64,000 bases of DNA from G963675935 sp963675935 (lineage in GTDB: Bacteria > Planctomycetota > Planctomycetia > Pirellulales > Thermoguttaceae). How positions within the stretch are numbered: the first letter of the stretch is position 1; every line of letters begins with the position of its first letter. Position numbers and translations under genes: made by a program. The notes beneath the pieces were generated by a model. The model was given only the letters and a program-made list of their open reading frames with translations, was not told the DNA's origin and searched no databases. Below, one piece after another: positions 23,726 through 32,164 of the stretch. The DNA lies in contig CAXXPV010000008.1 of NCBI GenBank assembly GCA_963675935.2, positions 1-64,000 of the forward strand, read 5' to 3'.

Positions 23726-26416
23726 CTATTCGCACGCCCTCGCCATGTCCAACGACACGAAGCGAATCAGCTCCGAGTCGTTCATTTCCGTCAAAAGCCG
23801 TTCGGCGCCGCCCTCGATCAGGTCGGCGGCCAACTGGCGCTTCTCGTCGATCAAGGCGTCGATGCGTTCCTCGATCGTGCCGCGGCAGACGAACTTATGC
23901 ACCATGACGTTCCGCTTTTGACCAATGCGAAACGCACGGTCGGTCGCCTGATTTTCGACGGCCGGATTCCACCAGCGGTCGAAATGAATGACGTGTGACG
24001 CGGCCGTCAGATTCAAGCCGGTGCCGCCGGCCTTGATCGACAGAACGAAAAACGGCGGGCCGCCGTCGCGTTGAAACTGATCGACAAGCCCCTTGCGGCG
24101 TCCGACCGCGGTGCCGCCGTGCAGCGTCAAGCCCGGACGGCTGAACACGCGCGCCAAAAAACCCGCCAAAGGCTCGGTCATCTCGCGGAATTGCGTGAAG
24201 ATAATCGCCCGCTCTTGACGCGAAGCGATTTCCTCGCAAATTTCCGAGAGCCGGGCGAACTTGCCGCTCTCGTCCGGCAAAAACCGTCCGTCGCCGGTCA
24301 GTTGGCTCGGATGGTTGCAAAGCTGCTTGAACCGCATCAGATAGGCCAAAACCAGCCCGCGACGCTTGATTCCCTCGGTGGTCTCAATCAACTCGGCCAA
24401 TTCCTTGACCATCTTCGCATACATCGCCGCCTGACGCTTGCTCAGTCCGCAATACGCCCGGACCTCGACCTTTTCGGGCAAGTCGTCGATGATGCGGCGA
24501 TCGGTTTTCAGCCGCCGCAAAAGATACGGCTGCACCAAATTGCGCAGCGGACCGTAGCGGTTCTCCGTCCGCTCGTCCAACCGCTTCACGAAATCCTTGA
24601 ACTTCGCCTGCGTTCCCAACAAACCCGGACATAGAAAATCGAACAGCGACCACAAATCCGACAAGCGATTCTCGACCGGTGTGCCGGTCAACGCGATGCG
24701 GGAGTCGGCCTGAAGACGTTTGACCATTTTCGTTTGCCGGGCGCCGGGATTTTTGATCGCCTGCGCCTCATCGACAACGACCAACCGCCACCGCTGGGCC
24801 AACAGCCAGTCCTGACGCAACAACATGCCGTAGGTCGTCGCCACGACATCGACGTCTTTCATCGCTCGATCGGGCGATGCCGCCCAGGCGTCGAGTTCTT
24901 CCTTCGGTGTTTCGGCCGGATGAACGAATCGGGCGCGAAGCGTCGGCGTGAATCGGGCCATTTCAGCCTTCCAATTGGCCAGCAGCGACGCTGGCAAGAC
25001 CAACAGCGACGGCCTTTTTGAGCCCGGCTGATTCTTCAACGCCAACAGCAGCGCCAACACCTGAACGGTCTTGCCAAGTCCCATGTCGTCGGCCAAGCAG
25101 GCCCCAAGCCCCAGATTCGACAAAAACCGCAACCACTCGACGCCCGACTCCTGATACTTTCGCAACGTCGCCTTGAACGAATCGCCGAGCGACGAAACGC
25201 GAAGATTTTCTGGACTTCGCATCTTGGCCAACATCTCGCCAAGCCAAGCTCCCGCATGGACGAACGACCACTCGCGATCCTCTTCGCCGTCGGCCTTCTC
25301 GTTCAGATCGGCGGGCAGGCCGGCCAAGAGCCGCATTCCCTCGATGAACGAAACGCCATCATCCGCCTGTTCTTGCACCAGTTTCCAATGATCGAGGGCT
25401 TCCTGCAATTTTTCGCGATCCACCTCGACCCACTGGCCGCGAAGCAGCACCAGCCCATCGTCGGCGGCCATCAGCCGGCGCCATTCGGCCTCGGAAATCT
25501 CCTGGTCGCCCAGCGCGAGTTGCACCTTAAAATCGAGCATCGCCCCGGCGTCGAATTTCTTTTGTTTGGCGTCGCCGATCGTCACGCCCACGCGCGGCCG
25601 GGGGCGTTTTTTCCACCAGTCGGGCAGTCGGACCAACACGCCGCTTTCCTCGAACGCGGGCACGTCCTTCAGAAAACAGTACGCCTCGGCTGGCGTCCAA
25701 ACCAGCGGCTGGTAGATGTCGCCCGATTCGACCAGCCGCTTGACCAGCTTGCTCTTTTCCGTGGCCAACTGCACGGGCCCGAGCAGCCGAACGAGCGCCT
25801 GCTTGTTCTTTGCGCCGGCGAACTCCTGCAAGGCTTGGCTCAAAGGTTGATATTGAATTTTTGCCCCCGAGGCCATGCCCGGCGCGTAGGTCGCCAAGAA
25901 GGCGAACGGATACTCCTCGTTTCGCCGATTTTCCGCCAAATGGAAGCAGACCCGTCCGACCTGATGCCAGAGCGGCGCCCGGTGTTTTAGAAATTCCGAC
26001 AGACTCGCTCCGCCGGCGGCGACCTCGCCGTGGACCCAGCTGTCGAAGTCGCGCCAAACATCCGTCAACGCGTCGGCCGTGAGATATTCGGCGCCCGGCA
26101 TCGGCGGGACATTTTCGAGCAGCGCTGCCAGTTCCTCGGCGTCGGGCGGGGCGACCGGCTCATAGGATGCGCCGACTGCGGCGTCGGGCGCGTGGCACAA
26201 GGCCGTCAAATATCGGGCCGCGAAACCTCGCCAGTAGGAGAACGAAGGCGGCGGGGGCGAGCCGTCGAATCGCTCGTTGACCAGCAGAAAAAGCCCCTCG
26301 CCCTGGGCGACCGCGAACGCACGGGCCACACGCTTGAGCCGAACGTCATCCGAGCCGTCCGGCGTCTCGGTGGCGATCACCCGGCCGGTCGGCGAGAACG
26401 CCAGTTCGAGACCCAT
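23726..26416 (-). CDS. SNF2-family DNA-dependent ATPase/helicase
   Basis: 896 residues. The N-terminal 430 residues form an SNF2-associated domain. The motor follows: DDMGLGKTVQVLALL (motif I), VVATTYGMLL, DEAQAIKN (motif II), LTGTPVENRLSDLWSLFDFL (motif III), then the C-terminal lobe with RAIIFTQF, LHGGTAVGRRKGLVDQF, LSIKAGGTGLNLTAASHVIHFDRWWNPAVENQATDRAFRIGQ (motifs V and VI). All motifs are present, so it should be an active translocase. Paired with the downstream SWIM protein. Related pairs are linked to DNA repair or chromatin-like functions, not to a proven pathway. Confidence 0.92.
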   Translation of the reverse strand: MGLELAFSPTGRVIATETPDGSDDVRLKRVARAFAVAQGEGLFLLVNERFDGSPPPPSFSYWRGFAARYLTALCHAPDAAVGASYEPVAPPDAEELAALLENVPPMPGAEYLTADALTDVWRDFDSWVHGEVAAGGASLSEFLKHRAPLWHQVGRVCFHLAENRRNEEYPFAFLATYAPGMASGAKIQYQPLSQALQEFAGAKNKQALVRLLGPVQLATEKSKLVKRLVESGDIYQPLVWTPAEAYCFLKDVPAFEESGVLVRLPDWWKKRPRPRVGVTIGDAKQKKFDAGAMLDFKVQLALGDQEISEAEWRRLMAADDGLVLLRGQWVEVDREKLQEALDHWKLVQEQADDGVSFIEGMRLLAGLPADLNEKADGEEDREWSFVHAGAWLGEMLAKMRSPENLRVSSLGDSFKATLRKYQESGVEWLRFLSNLGLGACLADDMGLGKTVQVLALLLALKNQPGSKRPSLLVLPASLLANWKAEMARFTPTLRARFVHPAETPKEELDAWAASPDRAMKDVDVVATTYGMLLRQDWLLAQRWRLVVVDEAQAIKNPGARQTKMVKRLQADSRIALTGTPVENRLSDLWSLFDFLCPGLLGTQAKFKDFVKRLDERTENRYGPLRNLVQPYLLRRLKTDRRIIDDLPEKVEVRAYCGLSKRQAAMYAKMVKELAELIETTEGIKRRGLVLAYLMRFKQLCNHPSQLTGDGRFLPDESGKFARLSEICEEIASRQERAIIFTQFREMTEPLAGFLARVFSRPGLTLHGGTAVGRRKGLVDQFQRDGGPPFFVLSIKAGGTGLNLTAASHVIHFDRWWNPAVENQATDRAFRIGQKRNVMVHKFVCRGTIEERIDALIDEKRQLAADLIEGGAERLLTEMNDSELIRFVSLDMARACE

Positions 26417-26495
26417 CCCTGTTTCCCCGTTCGCGGTTCCGCCATTGGCGGCATTTTCGGCTATTGACTCTCAGAAAACAAATGTCGGGCGCGTC

Positions 26496-26574
26496 GTTTA
26501 GCTGGCGAGCTTGCTCGCCGCGGATGTTCGGTAATTTCTGCCAAAAAAGTGGCGAGCAAGCTCGCCGGCCAAAC
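26496..26574. repeat. Palindrome of the GTTTAGCCGGCGA type, variant
   Basis: Arms gtttagctggcgagcttgct and gcgagcaagctcgccggcca. It lies in the divergent spacer between the SNF2 gene and the ketosynthase gene. The rest of that spacer (26575-26753) presumably holds the ketosynthase promoter; I see no certain -35/-10 pair. Confidence 0.65.
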
Positions 26575-26753
26575 GGGACAATGCAACATTACTTTTCCGA
26601 CACTCACAAAAGCCCTTCAGAGTCGATAGTTTGCGACACATTCGCGATTTGGTCAAGGGTATTGTCATATTTTCATCTTTCCGTCGTATGCCTTGCGAAT
26701 CGGCCCCGGACACGTTAGTCTTATAGGTTTGGGGTAAACTGCGCAGTGGAACA

Positions 26754-28001
26754 ATGACTGTGGTTGGTACGGATCGTCCTAGGGTGGTGATTACCGGCGT
26801 GGGGCTTACTGCGCCGAATGGGAATTCCCTGCCCGAGTTCCGACAATCGCTGTTGGAAGGCCGTAGCGGCGTGGTGAAATACGACATCCGCTATTTTGGA
26901 CCCACGCTAGCGGGGGTATGCAACTTCGACGACCTCCGCTACCAAAAACGCAAGGAAGTGCGCCGCGGCACCCGCGCCGGCAGCATCGGCGTGTTCTGCG
27001 CCAACGAAGCCATCGCCGACTCCGGCCTCGATTGGGCAAATGTCGATCGCTCCGGCGTCGGCATCTACGTCGGCGTCACCGAACACGGCAACGTCGAGAC
27101 CGAGAACGAAATTTTCCTTCTCAAGGAATACAACTACGACACGCAGTTCTGGTCGCATCATCACAATCCCCGCACCGTGGCCAACAACCCGGCGGGCGAA
27201 ATTTCGCTGAACCTGGGCATCACCGGCCCGCACTACACGCTCGGCGCCGCGTGCGCCGCAGGCAACGCCGGGCTGATCCAGGGTCTGCAAATGCTGCAAC
27301 TCGGCGATTGCGACATTGCCCTGTCGGGCGGCGTTTCGGAAAGCATCCACACCTTCGGCATCTTCGCCAGTTTCAACAGCCAGGGCGCGTTGGCCAAAAA
27401 CGACGATCCCACGCGGGCGTCGCGGCCGTTCGACATCGACCGCAACGGCATCGTCGTCTCGGAGGGCGGCTGCATGTTCGTCCTCGAGCGGCTTGACGAC
27501 GCGAAAGCGCGCGGCGCGAAAATCTACGGCGAGATCGCCGGCTACGCGATCAACAGCGACGCGACCGATTTCGTCCTGCCCGACCCCGACCGCCAAGCCC
27601 AGTGCATCAACTTGGCCCTGCGTCGGGCGGGCATGAACGCCTACGACATCGACATTGTGAACACGCACGCGACTGGCACCGTCTCGGGCGACGCCCAGGA
27701 GTGCCAGGGCCTGCGGAAAGTGTGGGGCGCCGACAGCCGCCATACCTTGTTCAACAACACGAAGAGTTACATCGGCCACGCGATGGGCGCGGCCGGCGCC
27801 CTCGAATTGGCCGGCAATTTGCCCGCTTTCGACGACGGCGTTTGCCACCCGACGATCAATCTCGACCGGCTCGATCCGGTGTGCGAGTTGCCCGGTTTGG
27901 TGGCCAATCAGCCGCGCGAGGCGGGGCCGATCCGCACCATCCTCAATAATTCGTTCGGGATGCTCGGGATCAATTCGGTGGTGATTATCAAAAAAGCATA
28001 A
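26754..28001 (+). CDS. Beta-ketoacyl-ACP synthase (FabF-like)
   Basis: 415 residues with the thiolase-fold condensing-enzyme triad: Cys167 in GAACAAGNAG, His305 in NTHATGT and His342 in KSYIGHAMGAAG. Catalyses decarboxylative condensation of malonyl-ACP with an acyl chain. The active-site context (AACAAGNAG rather than TACATG/S) and the insert LLKEYNYDTQFWSHHHNPR suggest a specialised paralogue rather than the housekeeping FabF. An acyl carrier protein gene follows 14 bases later. An FAD oxidoreductase that may belong to the same pathway lies about 4 kb downstream. Confidence 0.92.
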   Translation: MTVVGTDRPRVVITGVGLTAPNGNSLPEFRQSLLEGRSGVVKYDIRYFGPTLAGVCNFDDLRYQKRKEVRRGTRAGSIGVFCANEAIADSGLDWANVDRSGVGIYVGVTEHGNVETENEIFLLKEYNYDTQFWSHHHNPRTVANNPAGEISLNLGITGPHYTLGAACAAGNAGLIQGLQMLQLGDCDIALSGGVSESIHTFGIFASFNSQGALAKNDDPTRASRPFDIDRNGIVVSEGGCMFVLERLDDAKARGAKIYGEIAGYAINSDATDFVLPDPDRQAQCINLALRRAGMNAYDIDIVNTHATGTVSGDAQECQGLRKVWGADSRHTLFNNTKSYIGHAMGAAGALELAGNLPAFDDGVCHPTINLDRLDPVCELPGLVANQPREAGPIRTILNNSFGMLGINSVVIIKKA

Positions 28002-28015
28002 ACGGAGAACCCGCC

Positions 28016-28276
28016 ATGACGGCCGCCGACATCCGAGAAGCCATCCTCGACATCCTTCACGACATCGCCCCGGACGAAGACCTCAGCGTTCTGAAGGAAG
28101 ACGTGCCGTTCCGCGAGCAGCTCGAAATGGACAGCATGGATTTTCTCGACATCGTGATGGAGCTGCGCAAGCGCTATCGCGTCCAGATTCCCGAGGGGGA
28201 ATACACCGAACTGGCCAGCATGGCCAGCACGGTGCGATATCTCGAACCGAGAATGAAGGATATTGAGAAAAAGTAA
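28016..28276 (+). CDS. Acyl carrier protein
   Basis: 86 residues, acidic, four-helix ACP pattern with the phosphopantetheine site Ser40 in LEMDSMDFLDIVMEL (canonical DSL with Met in place of Leu). It sits 14 bases after the ketosynthase stop, so the two are one operon, and it is probably the dedicated carrier of that ketosynthase. The C-terminus (ELASMASTVRYLEPRM) fits the last helix. Confidence 0.92.
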   Translation: MTAADIREAILDILHDIAPDEDLSVLKEDVPFREQLEMDSMDFLDIVMELRKRYRVQIPEGEYTELASMASTVRYLEPRMKDIEKK

Positions 28277-28469
28277 GGGGCTGGGGGCAGCCTGAACCAG
28301 CCTAAACGGAATTGCATCTCAGCACATTCCGCATCTTCCACACCGCTACCCCCCGTTTGCTGTGCGTTTGGGCGGCATTGCCCTGGCCGGGCCTTATCGG
28401 TATTCTATAATTAGGTGGCGCAGGAAAGCTGCGCAGCTCGGCACATCGCATCGGCGGGAGAGACGCAAT

Positions 28470-29777
28470 ATGCTTGTTAAACTTTTTGGACGTAATTTTC
28501 GCTCACTAAAAGAACCTTTCGAGTTGTCGATGGTGGCGGCCGATTATCGGCGCGAGGAAGACCGTACCCGCGGTGTGGTCGAAGTGCCAATTGCCGGCGC
28601 CGCCGAACCCCTACGGCTGCTTCGTACCGTCGCAATCTTCGGTGCCAACGCATCTGGCAAGTCAACGATTCTGAACGCCGGCATGGCGCTCCATTGGCTG
28701 GTTGCCAGTTCCAGCGAACTCTCGAAACCCAAGGGAAAGATTCCTCCTTACGAGCCATTCCTTCTCGACGACACTTCCAGTGAAGAACCAATCGAACTTG
28801 GTTGCGACGTTGTTCACCGTGACAAACTGATTCGATATGAAATCAAGTATGGGAAAAAGGCCATTTTCTCCGAGAGGCTCACTGCCTTCGATGACAACGG
28901 CGAAACCGTGCTTATCGATCGTCAGTCCGAAAGCGAGGTTTCCGGCGATCTGATTTTGCGAAGCGACGCAAACCGATTGTATGTCAAAGGGATGCAACCC
29001 AACGTGGCGGTGCTGTCGAAGTTGGCGCAACACGGTCCGCAAAAAGGGCCGGAATCCGCGATCCCCTACTATTCGGCCATTCGGAACGCAACGTGGCATG
29101 AAGACTACTCGGATGCCGCTGCATTTACATCTCATATCGGACGGCCTGATGACGAACGGTTTGCGGATGATCCCGAGTATCGTGAATGGATCATGACCCA
29201 TCTCATTCGATCCGCCGATATTGGCGTCTGCAACGCCGAAGTTCGACGAGAAGCGATCCCCGATTTCATTCGCAAGGGGTTTGGGCAGTTGCCCGATGGG
29301 GATAAGCTGCCGGAAAAACGGGTTGTTGTATCGTTTGTGCATGAAGGGACATCCAAGAAGACGATCAACTTTGGCTATGAATCGTCCGGCACAAGAAAGC
29401 TCTTCAACCTGAAGGGCGAGTGGTGGGCGCTCGCGAAGGAAAATGTCACGATCCTTGCGGATGAATTAACCGCCAGCCTCCATCCTCGCTTGCTGGACAG
29501 TCTGGTGCGAGCCGTGAACGACAACCCCAACCCCGATGTCAAATCACAATTGGTGTTTTCCACACACGACACGGGATTGCTTGAGCCTCGCGATGGGTTG
29601 CCGCCGGCACTTCGGCGCGATCAGGTCTACTTTACAAAGAAAAACTCGCAGGGTGCCACCGAACTTTATTCCCTGGCGGAATTCAAGGACGGAGCACGCA
29701 CCGTGCATAATATCCGCAAGCGATACCTTGCCGGGCTTTATGGAGCAATTCCCGCGGCCGCGGAGGTCTACCTATGA
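28470..29777 (+). CDS. AAA family ATPase (RloA-like), partner of RloB
   Basis: 435 residues. LFGRNFRSLKEPFELSM is the usual opening strand of AAA_15/AAA_21 ATPases; Walker A is GANASGKS at 58-65. The region NFGYESSGTRKLFNL carries the signature-like SSGT, Walker B is VTILADELTASLHP, and the switch is LVFSTHDTGLL. The ATG at 28470 has a ggcggga site upstream; the longer frame from 28362 lacks one. The gene overlaps rloB by four bases (ATGA). Such pairs were first noted in type I restriction loci and recur in defence regions; the function is not proven. Confidence 0.87.
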   Translation: MLVKLFGRNFRSLKEPFELSMVAADYRREEDRTRGVVEVPIAGAAEPLRLLRTVAIFGANASGKSTILNAGMALHWLVASSSELSKPKGKIPPYEPFLLDDTSSEEPIELGCDVVHRDKLIRYEIKYGKKAIFSERLTAFDDNGETVLIDRQSESEVSGDLILRSDANRLYVKGMQPNVAVLSKLAQHGPQKGPESAIPYYSAIRNATWHEDYSDAAAFTSHIGRPDDERFADDPEYREWIMTHLIRSADIGVCNAEVRREAIPDFIRKGFGQLPDGDKLPEKRVVVSFVHEGTSKKTINFGYESSGTRKLFNLKGEWWALAKENVTILADELTASLHPRLLDSLVRAVNDNPNPDVKSQLVFSTHDTGLLEPRDGLPPALRRDQVYFTKKNSQGATELYSLAEFKDGARTVHNIRKRYLAGLYGAIPAAAEVYL

Positions 29778-30427
29778 AGGCCGGCGGGAGGAAGAAGCCA
29801 ATATCGAAAAAGGTGCAGACGCTGATTGACTCGCTCCAACGTCGCCGTGGCGTAAGGGACTTGTCAAAACGCTTTTTGATCGTTTGCGAAGACGGCAAGT
29901 CGGCTCCCAATTACTTCAAGGCCCTAAAAAATCAGTTCTCCTTGTCTGCCTCCTCGATTGAGGTAGCGCATAGCGAAGGCCGAACCCAGCCCATTCAGGT
30001 CGTTGAACGCGCGATAGAGATCGCCAATGCCGCAAAAAGCCGTAAAAACGGCGGCGTGCCTTTTGACGAGGTATGGTGCGCGATCGACGGCGATTACGGC
30101 AACAAAATCGCTACGGCCCGATCAAAGGCAAAGGCCAAGGGCATTCAACTTGCTGTTTCTACAATGTGCTTCGAGTATTGGGTATTACTGCACTTCGAGG
30201 ATAACGACAAAGGAGCTTGCGATTGCGCCGGCCACATCAAAAGCTTGAGAAAACATGTGCCGGATTACGAAAAAGGAAAGTGCGATTTCCTCCCAATCGT
30301 TGCGCATGTGCGCGATGCTTGCCGGCGGGCCGAAGCACACCGGCGACCGGAAATCCTCCCCGAAAATCAAAACCCGTGCAGCGAAGTGTACCTGTTGGTG
30401 AATTCCCTGGGCGCGGCAATTCCCTGA
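29774..30427 (+). CDS. RloB-like protein, TOPRIM-type partner of the ATPase
   Basis: 217 residues. The TOPRIM-like acidic residues are visible: Glu39 in FLIVCEDGKSAPNYF and the DxD pair Asp105/Asp107 in VWCAIDGDYG; the RloB hallmark MCFEYWVLLHFED follows at about 133-145. The N-terminus is very basic (KKPISKKVQ, RRRGVRD). Overlap with the ATPase gene by ATGA indicates coupled translation. The arrangement matches ATPase plus TOPRIM modules such as OLD-type and PARIS systems, where the second protein is a nuclease; nuclease activity here is inferred. Confidence 0.85.
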   Translation: MKAGGRKKPISKKVQTLIDSLQRRRGVRDLSKRFLIVCEDGKSAPNYFKALKNQFSLSASSIEVAHSEGRTQPIQVVERAIEIANAAKSRKNGGVPFDEVWCAIDGDYGNKIATARSKAKAKGIQLAVSTMCFEYWVLLHFEDNDKGACDCAGHIKSLRKHVPDYEKGKCDFLPIVAHVRDACRRAEAHRRPEILPENQNPCSEVYLLVNSLGAAIP

Positions 30428-30525
30428 CTGGTGTCGGACAAGCACACCCGGCGGTTACGCCTTCTTCCCCAAATCCCGGAAAATTCAGTGGAAATTGGGC
30501 CACCGTCCGTGATACACTCCACGGC

Positions 30526-31110
30526 ATGAAAAACCCAAAACAAAACAAAAAACAAAATCAGGCCAAAATCCAAAACAAAATCTCGCCGGCCAAACGGAAA
30601 AAAGCCAAGCCCACGCGACGCCGGAAAACGCCGCCGCCAACCGACAAGATCGTCGCACCCACCGGCCCGGATATCCCCCACTGGATCCCCGACGACTACC
30701 ATTGGGAAAAATTCCCCGAAAGCATCCGCCAGACCGTGCCGCGTCTCCTCGCGCCCGCCTATCGCCGCTTCGTCCTCGACGCGCCCGGCGAACTCGAACG
30801 CTCTGTCGGCCTGACCCTCGTCCACCTGATGTGGCTCGAACTCTGTGGGCAGATTCAGATGGCCATCGCCACGGCCAACCCCGATTCGCTCGACGCCCTT
30901 TTGGGCGATCCCGAGGGAATGCTCGAACGTCATTTGCGGCTGACGACCGCCAAATGTCAAACGGCCGAGTTGCTGATGAAACTTCGGATCGTCGAGAACG
31001 CGCTGCAACGTTCGCCCGGCGGCGAGCCGGCGGCGTTGCCTCCGCCTGACACGGCTCTTGCTGCAATTCCCCAGTCCGCCCCGCTCCCTCAATTTCCGGA
31101 ATGCTCGTAG
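30526..31110 (+). CDS. Hypothetical protein with Lys/Gln-rich N-terminus
   Basis: 194 residues. The first 45 are extremely basic and Asn/Gln-rich (KNPKQNKKQNQAKIQ...), likely disordered and nucleic-acid binding. The rest is helical: DYHWEKFPESIRQTVPRLL, then LERSVGLTLVHLMWLELCGQIQ and LRLTTAKCQTAELLMKL. I do not recognise the family. The start at 30526 is chosen since the frame upstream (to 30217) overlaps rloB. It sits downstream of rloB and may belong to the same inserted block. Confidence 0.55.
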   Translation: MKNPKQNKKQNQAKIQNKISPAKRKKAKPTRRRKTPPPTDKIVAPTGPDIPHWIPDDYHWEKFPESIRQTVPRLLAPAYRRFVLDAPGELERSVGLTLVHLMWLELCGQIQMAIATANPDSLDALLGDPEGMLERHLRLTTAKCQTAELLMKLRIVENALQRSPGGEPAALPPPDTALAAIPQSAPLPQFPECS

Positions 31111-31138
31111 CTTATTCTTCAGTAATACAGCCGAAGGA

Positions 31139-31261
31139 GTAATCGTTCACGGGCCGGAAAACATCGTCATTCTGAGCGTAGCGAAGAATCTCGTCGGGAC
31201 CGCGATTCCACGAGAGATTCTTCGCTACGCTCAGAATGACGGACACCCCGTGAACGGTTAC
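31139..31261. mobile_element. MITE-like palindromic element, 123 bp, older copy
   Basis: Ends gtaatcgttcacggg and cccgtgaacggttac, one mismatch from the perfect ends of the aroK copy; interior gtcattctgagcgtagcg palindrome present. The flanking nine bases (gccgaagga / catatctcc) do not match, so the duplication has decayed or the copy has recombined. Confidence 0.75.
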
Positions 31262-31305
31262 CATATCTCCAATCAAAGCCTCACCTTTCATAACCTCGAA
31301 TCATC

Positions 31306-31869
31306 GTGAAATTGGAAATTCCGACCTCTGTTGACCAACTCGAACATCCGGCACTGCGCCTGTTGGCCCTCCGGCCCGAACTGTTCGCCTTGCAAGGCAG
31401 CGTCGTCGCCGGTTGGCGGCACCGCGGCGAAAAAACCTTCGGCCCCTACTATCGGCTCGCTTATCGAGAGAACGGTCGGCAACATTCGATCTATCTCGGC
31501 CGCGAGGGCGAGTTGGTCGAGCAAGTTCGCCGAACGCTCGGAAGCATTCAGCGGCCGCGCGCCGAGCATCGGGCGATTCGTCGTCTCGAACGCCAAGTGC
31601 TCGCCGCGTTTCGGATCGAAAAAATCCGCCTCGGTTCGCTGTTGCGTCCCTATGGCCTTCGTCTGAAGGGCATGGAGGTTCGCGGATGGCGCTGCTCGCC
31701 GCTGCGCCGGTTTCTGCCGCGCCGCCGCCAGCTGAAACCTCGCATTTCCGTTCTCGGTTGGAAACCGGTCTCCCGGCGACCGAACCCCGACCCGCCCGCC
31801 GTCCGGCTGGCCCGTTACCTCGAAGCCCGTGGTAGGTCCCGCCTGCCGGGCGGGACTTGTGTCTCTTGA
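31306..31869 (+). CDS. Hypothetical protein, DUF6788-like core, tail formed by a palindrome
   Basis: 187 residues from a GTG start. Residues 15-100 (LRPELFALQGSVVAGWRHRGEKTFGPYYRLAYRENGR...SIYLGREGELVEQVRRTL) resemble the short DUF6788-type domain often found near mobile DNA, in its 'GPYYYL...R.vYL' spacing, but without its Cys residues. The middle is Arg-rich. The last 13 residues (GRSRLPGGTCVS) are encoded by a palindromic repeat starting at 31832, so the original C-terminus is probably lost. Start and function are both uncertain. Confidence 0.5.
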   Translation: MKLEIPTSVDQLEHPALRLLALRPELFALQGSVVAGWRHRGEKTFGPYYRLAYRENGRQHSIYLGREGELVEQVRRTLGSIQRPRAEHRAIRRLERQVLAAFRIEKIRLGSLLRPYGLRLKGMEVRGWRCSPLRRFLPRRRQLKPRISVLGWKPVSRRPNPDPPAVRLARYLEARGRSRLPGGTCVS

Positions 31870-31910
31870 GTGTAAGCGAAAAATAGTCCCGTCCGGCAGA
31901 CGGGACCTAC
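31832..31910. repeat. Palindrome of the GTAGGTCCCGCCTGCC type
   Basis: Arms gtaggtcccgcctgccgggc and gtccggcagacgggacctac across about 40 bases. It overlaps the 3' end of the preceding ORF and supplies its stop codon. Confidence 0.7.
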
Positions 31911-32006
31911 TGGATGGAAAAGCCGCGTCTTGATCGCGCCGATTCCTCGCCTCTTTCGTCGATGCATCGGCAGGTGTAAAATGATCCTTTCGTGATAGGC
32001 AACTCA

Positions 32007-32130
32007 GTAACCGTTCACGGGACGCCTGTCATTCTGAGCGTAGCGAAGAATCTCTCGTGGGATCGCGGTTCAACCGAGATTCTTCGCTACGCTCAGAATG
32101 ACGGTGCTTTCCCGGCCCGTGAACGGTTAC
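32007..32130. mobile_element. MITE-like palindromic element, 124 bp, with 9-bp target duplication
   Basis: Same length and ends (gtaaccgttcacggg) as the aroK copy and nearly identical inside. Flanks ggcaactca (31998-32006) and ggcaaccca (32131-32139) agree at eight of nine bases. It lies 34 bases before the FAD oxidoreductase start, so it may separate that gene from its original upstream signals. Confidence 0.82.
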
Positions 32131-32164
32131 GGCAACCCAGAACAACCAAAATCGCCGCCCCCTC

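Noticed and set aside
25256..25990. Plus-strand ORF within the SNF2 gene
   Set aside because: Antisense to a helicase with all motifs; no recognisable domain.
31139..31261. Target-site duplication for the third 123-bp element
   Set aside because: The flanking nine bases do not match at all, so no duplication is claimed for this copy.
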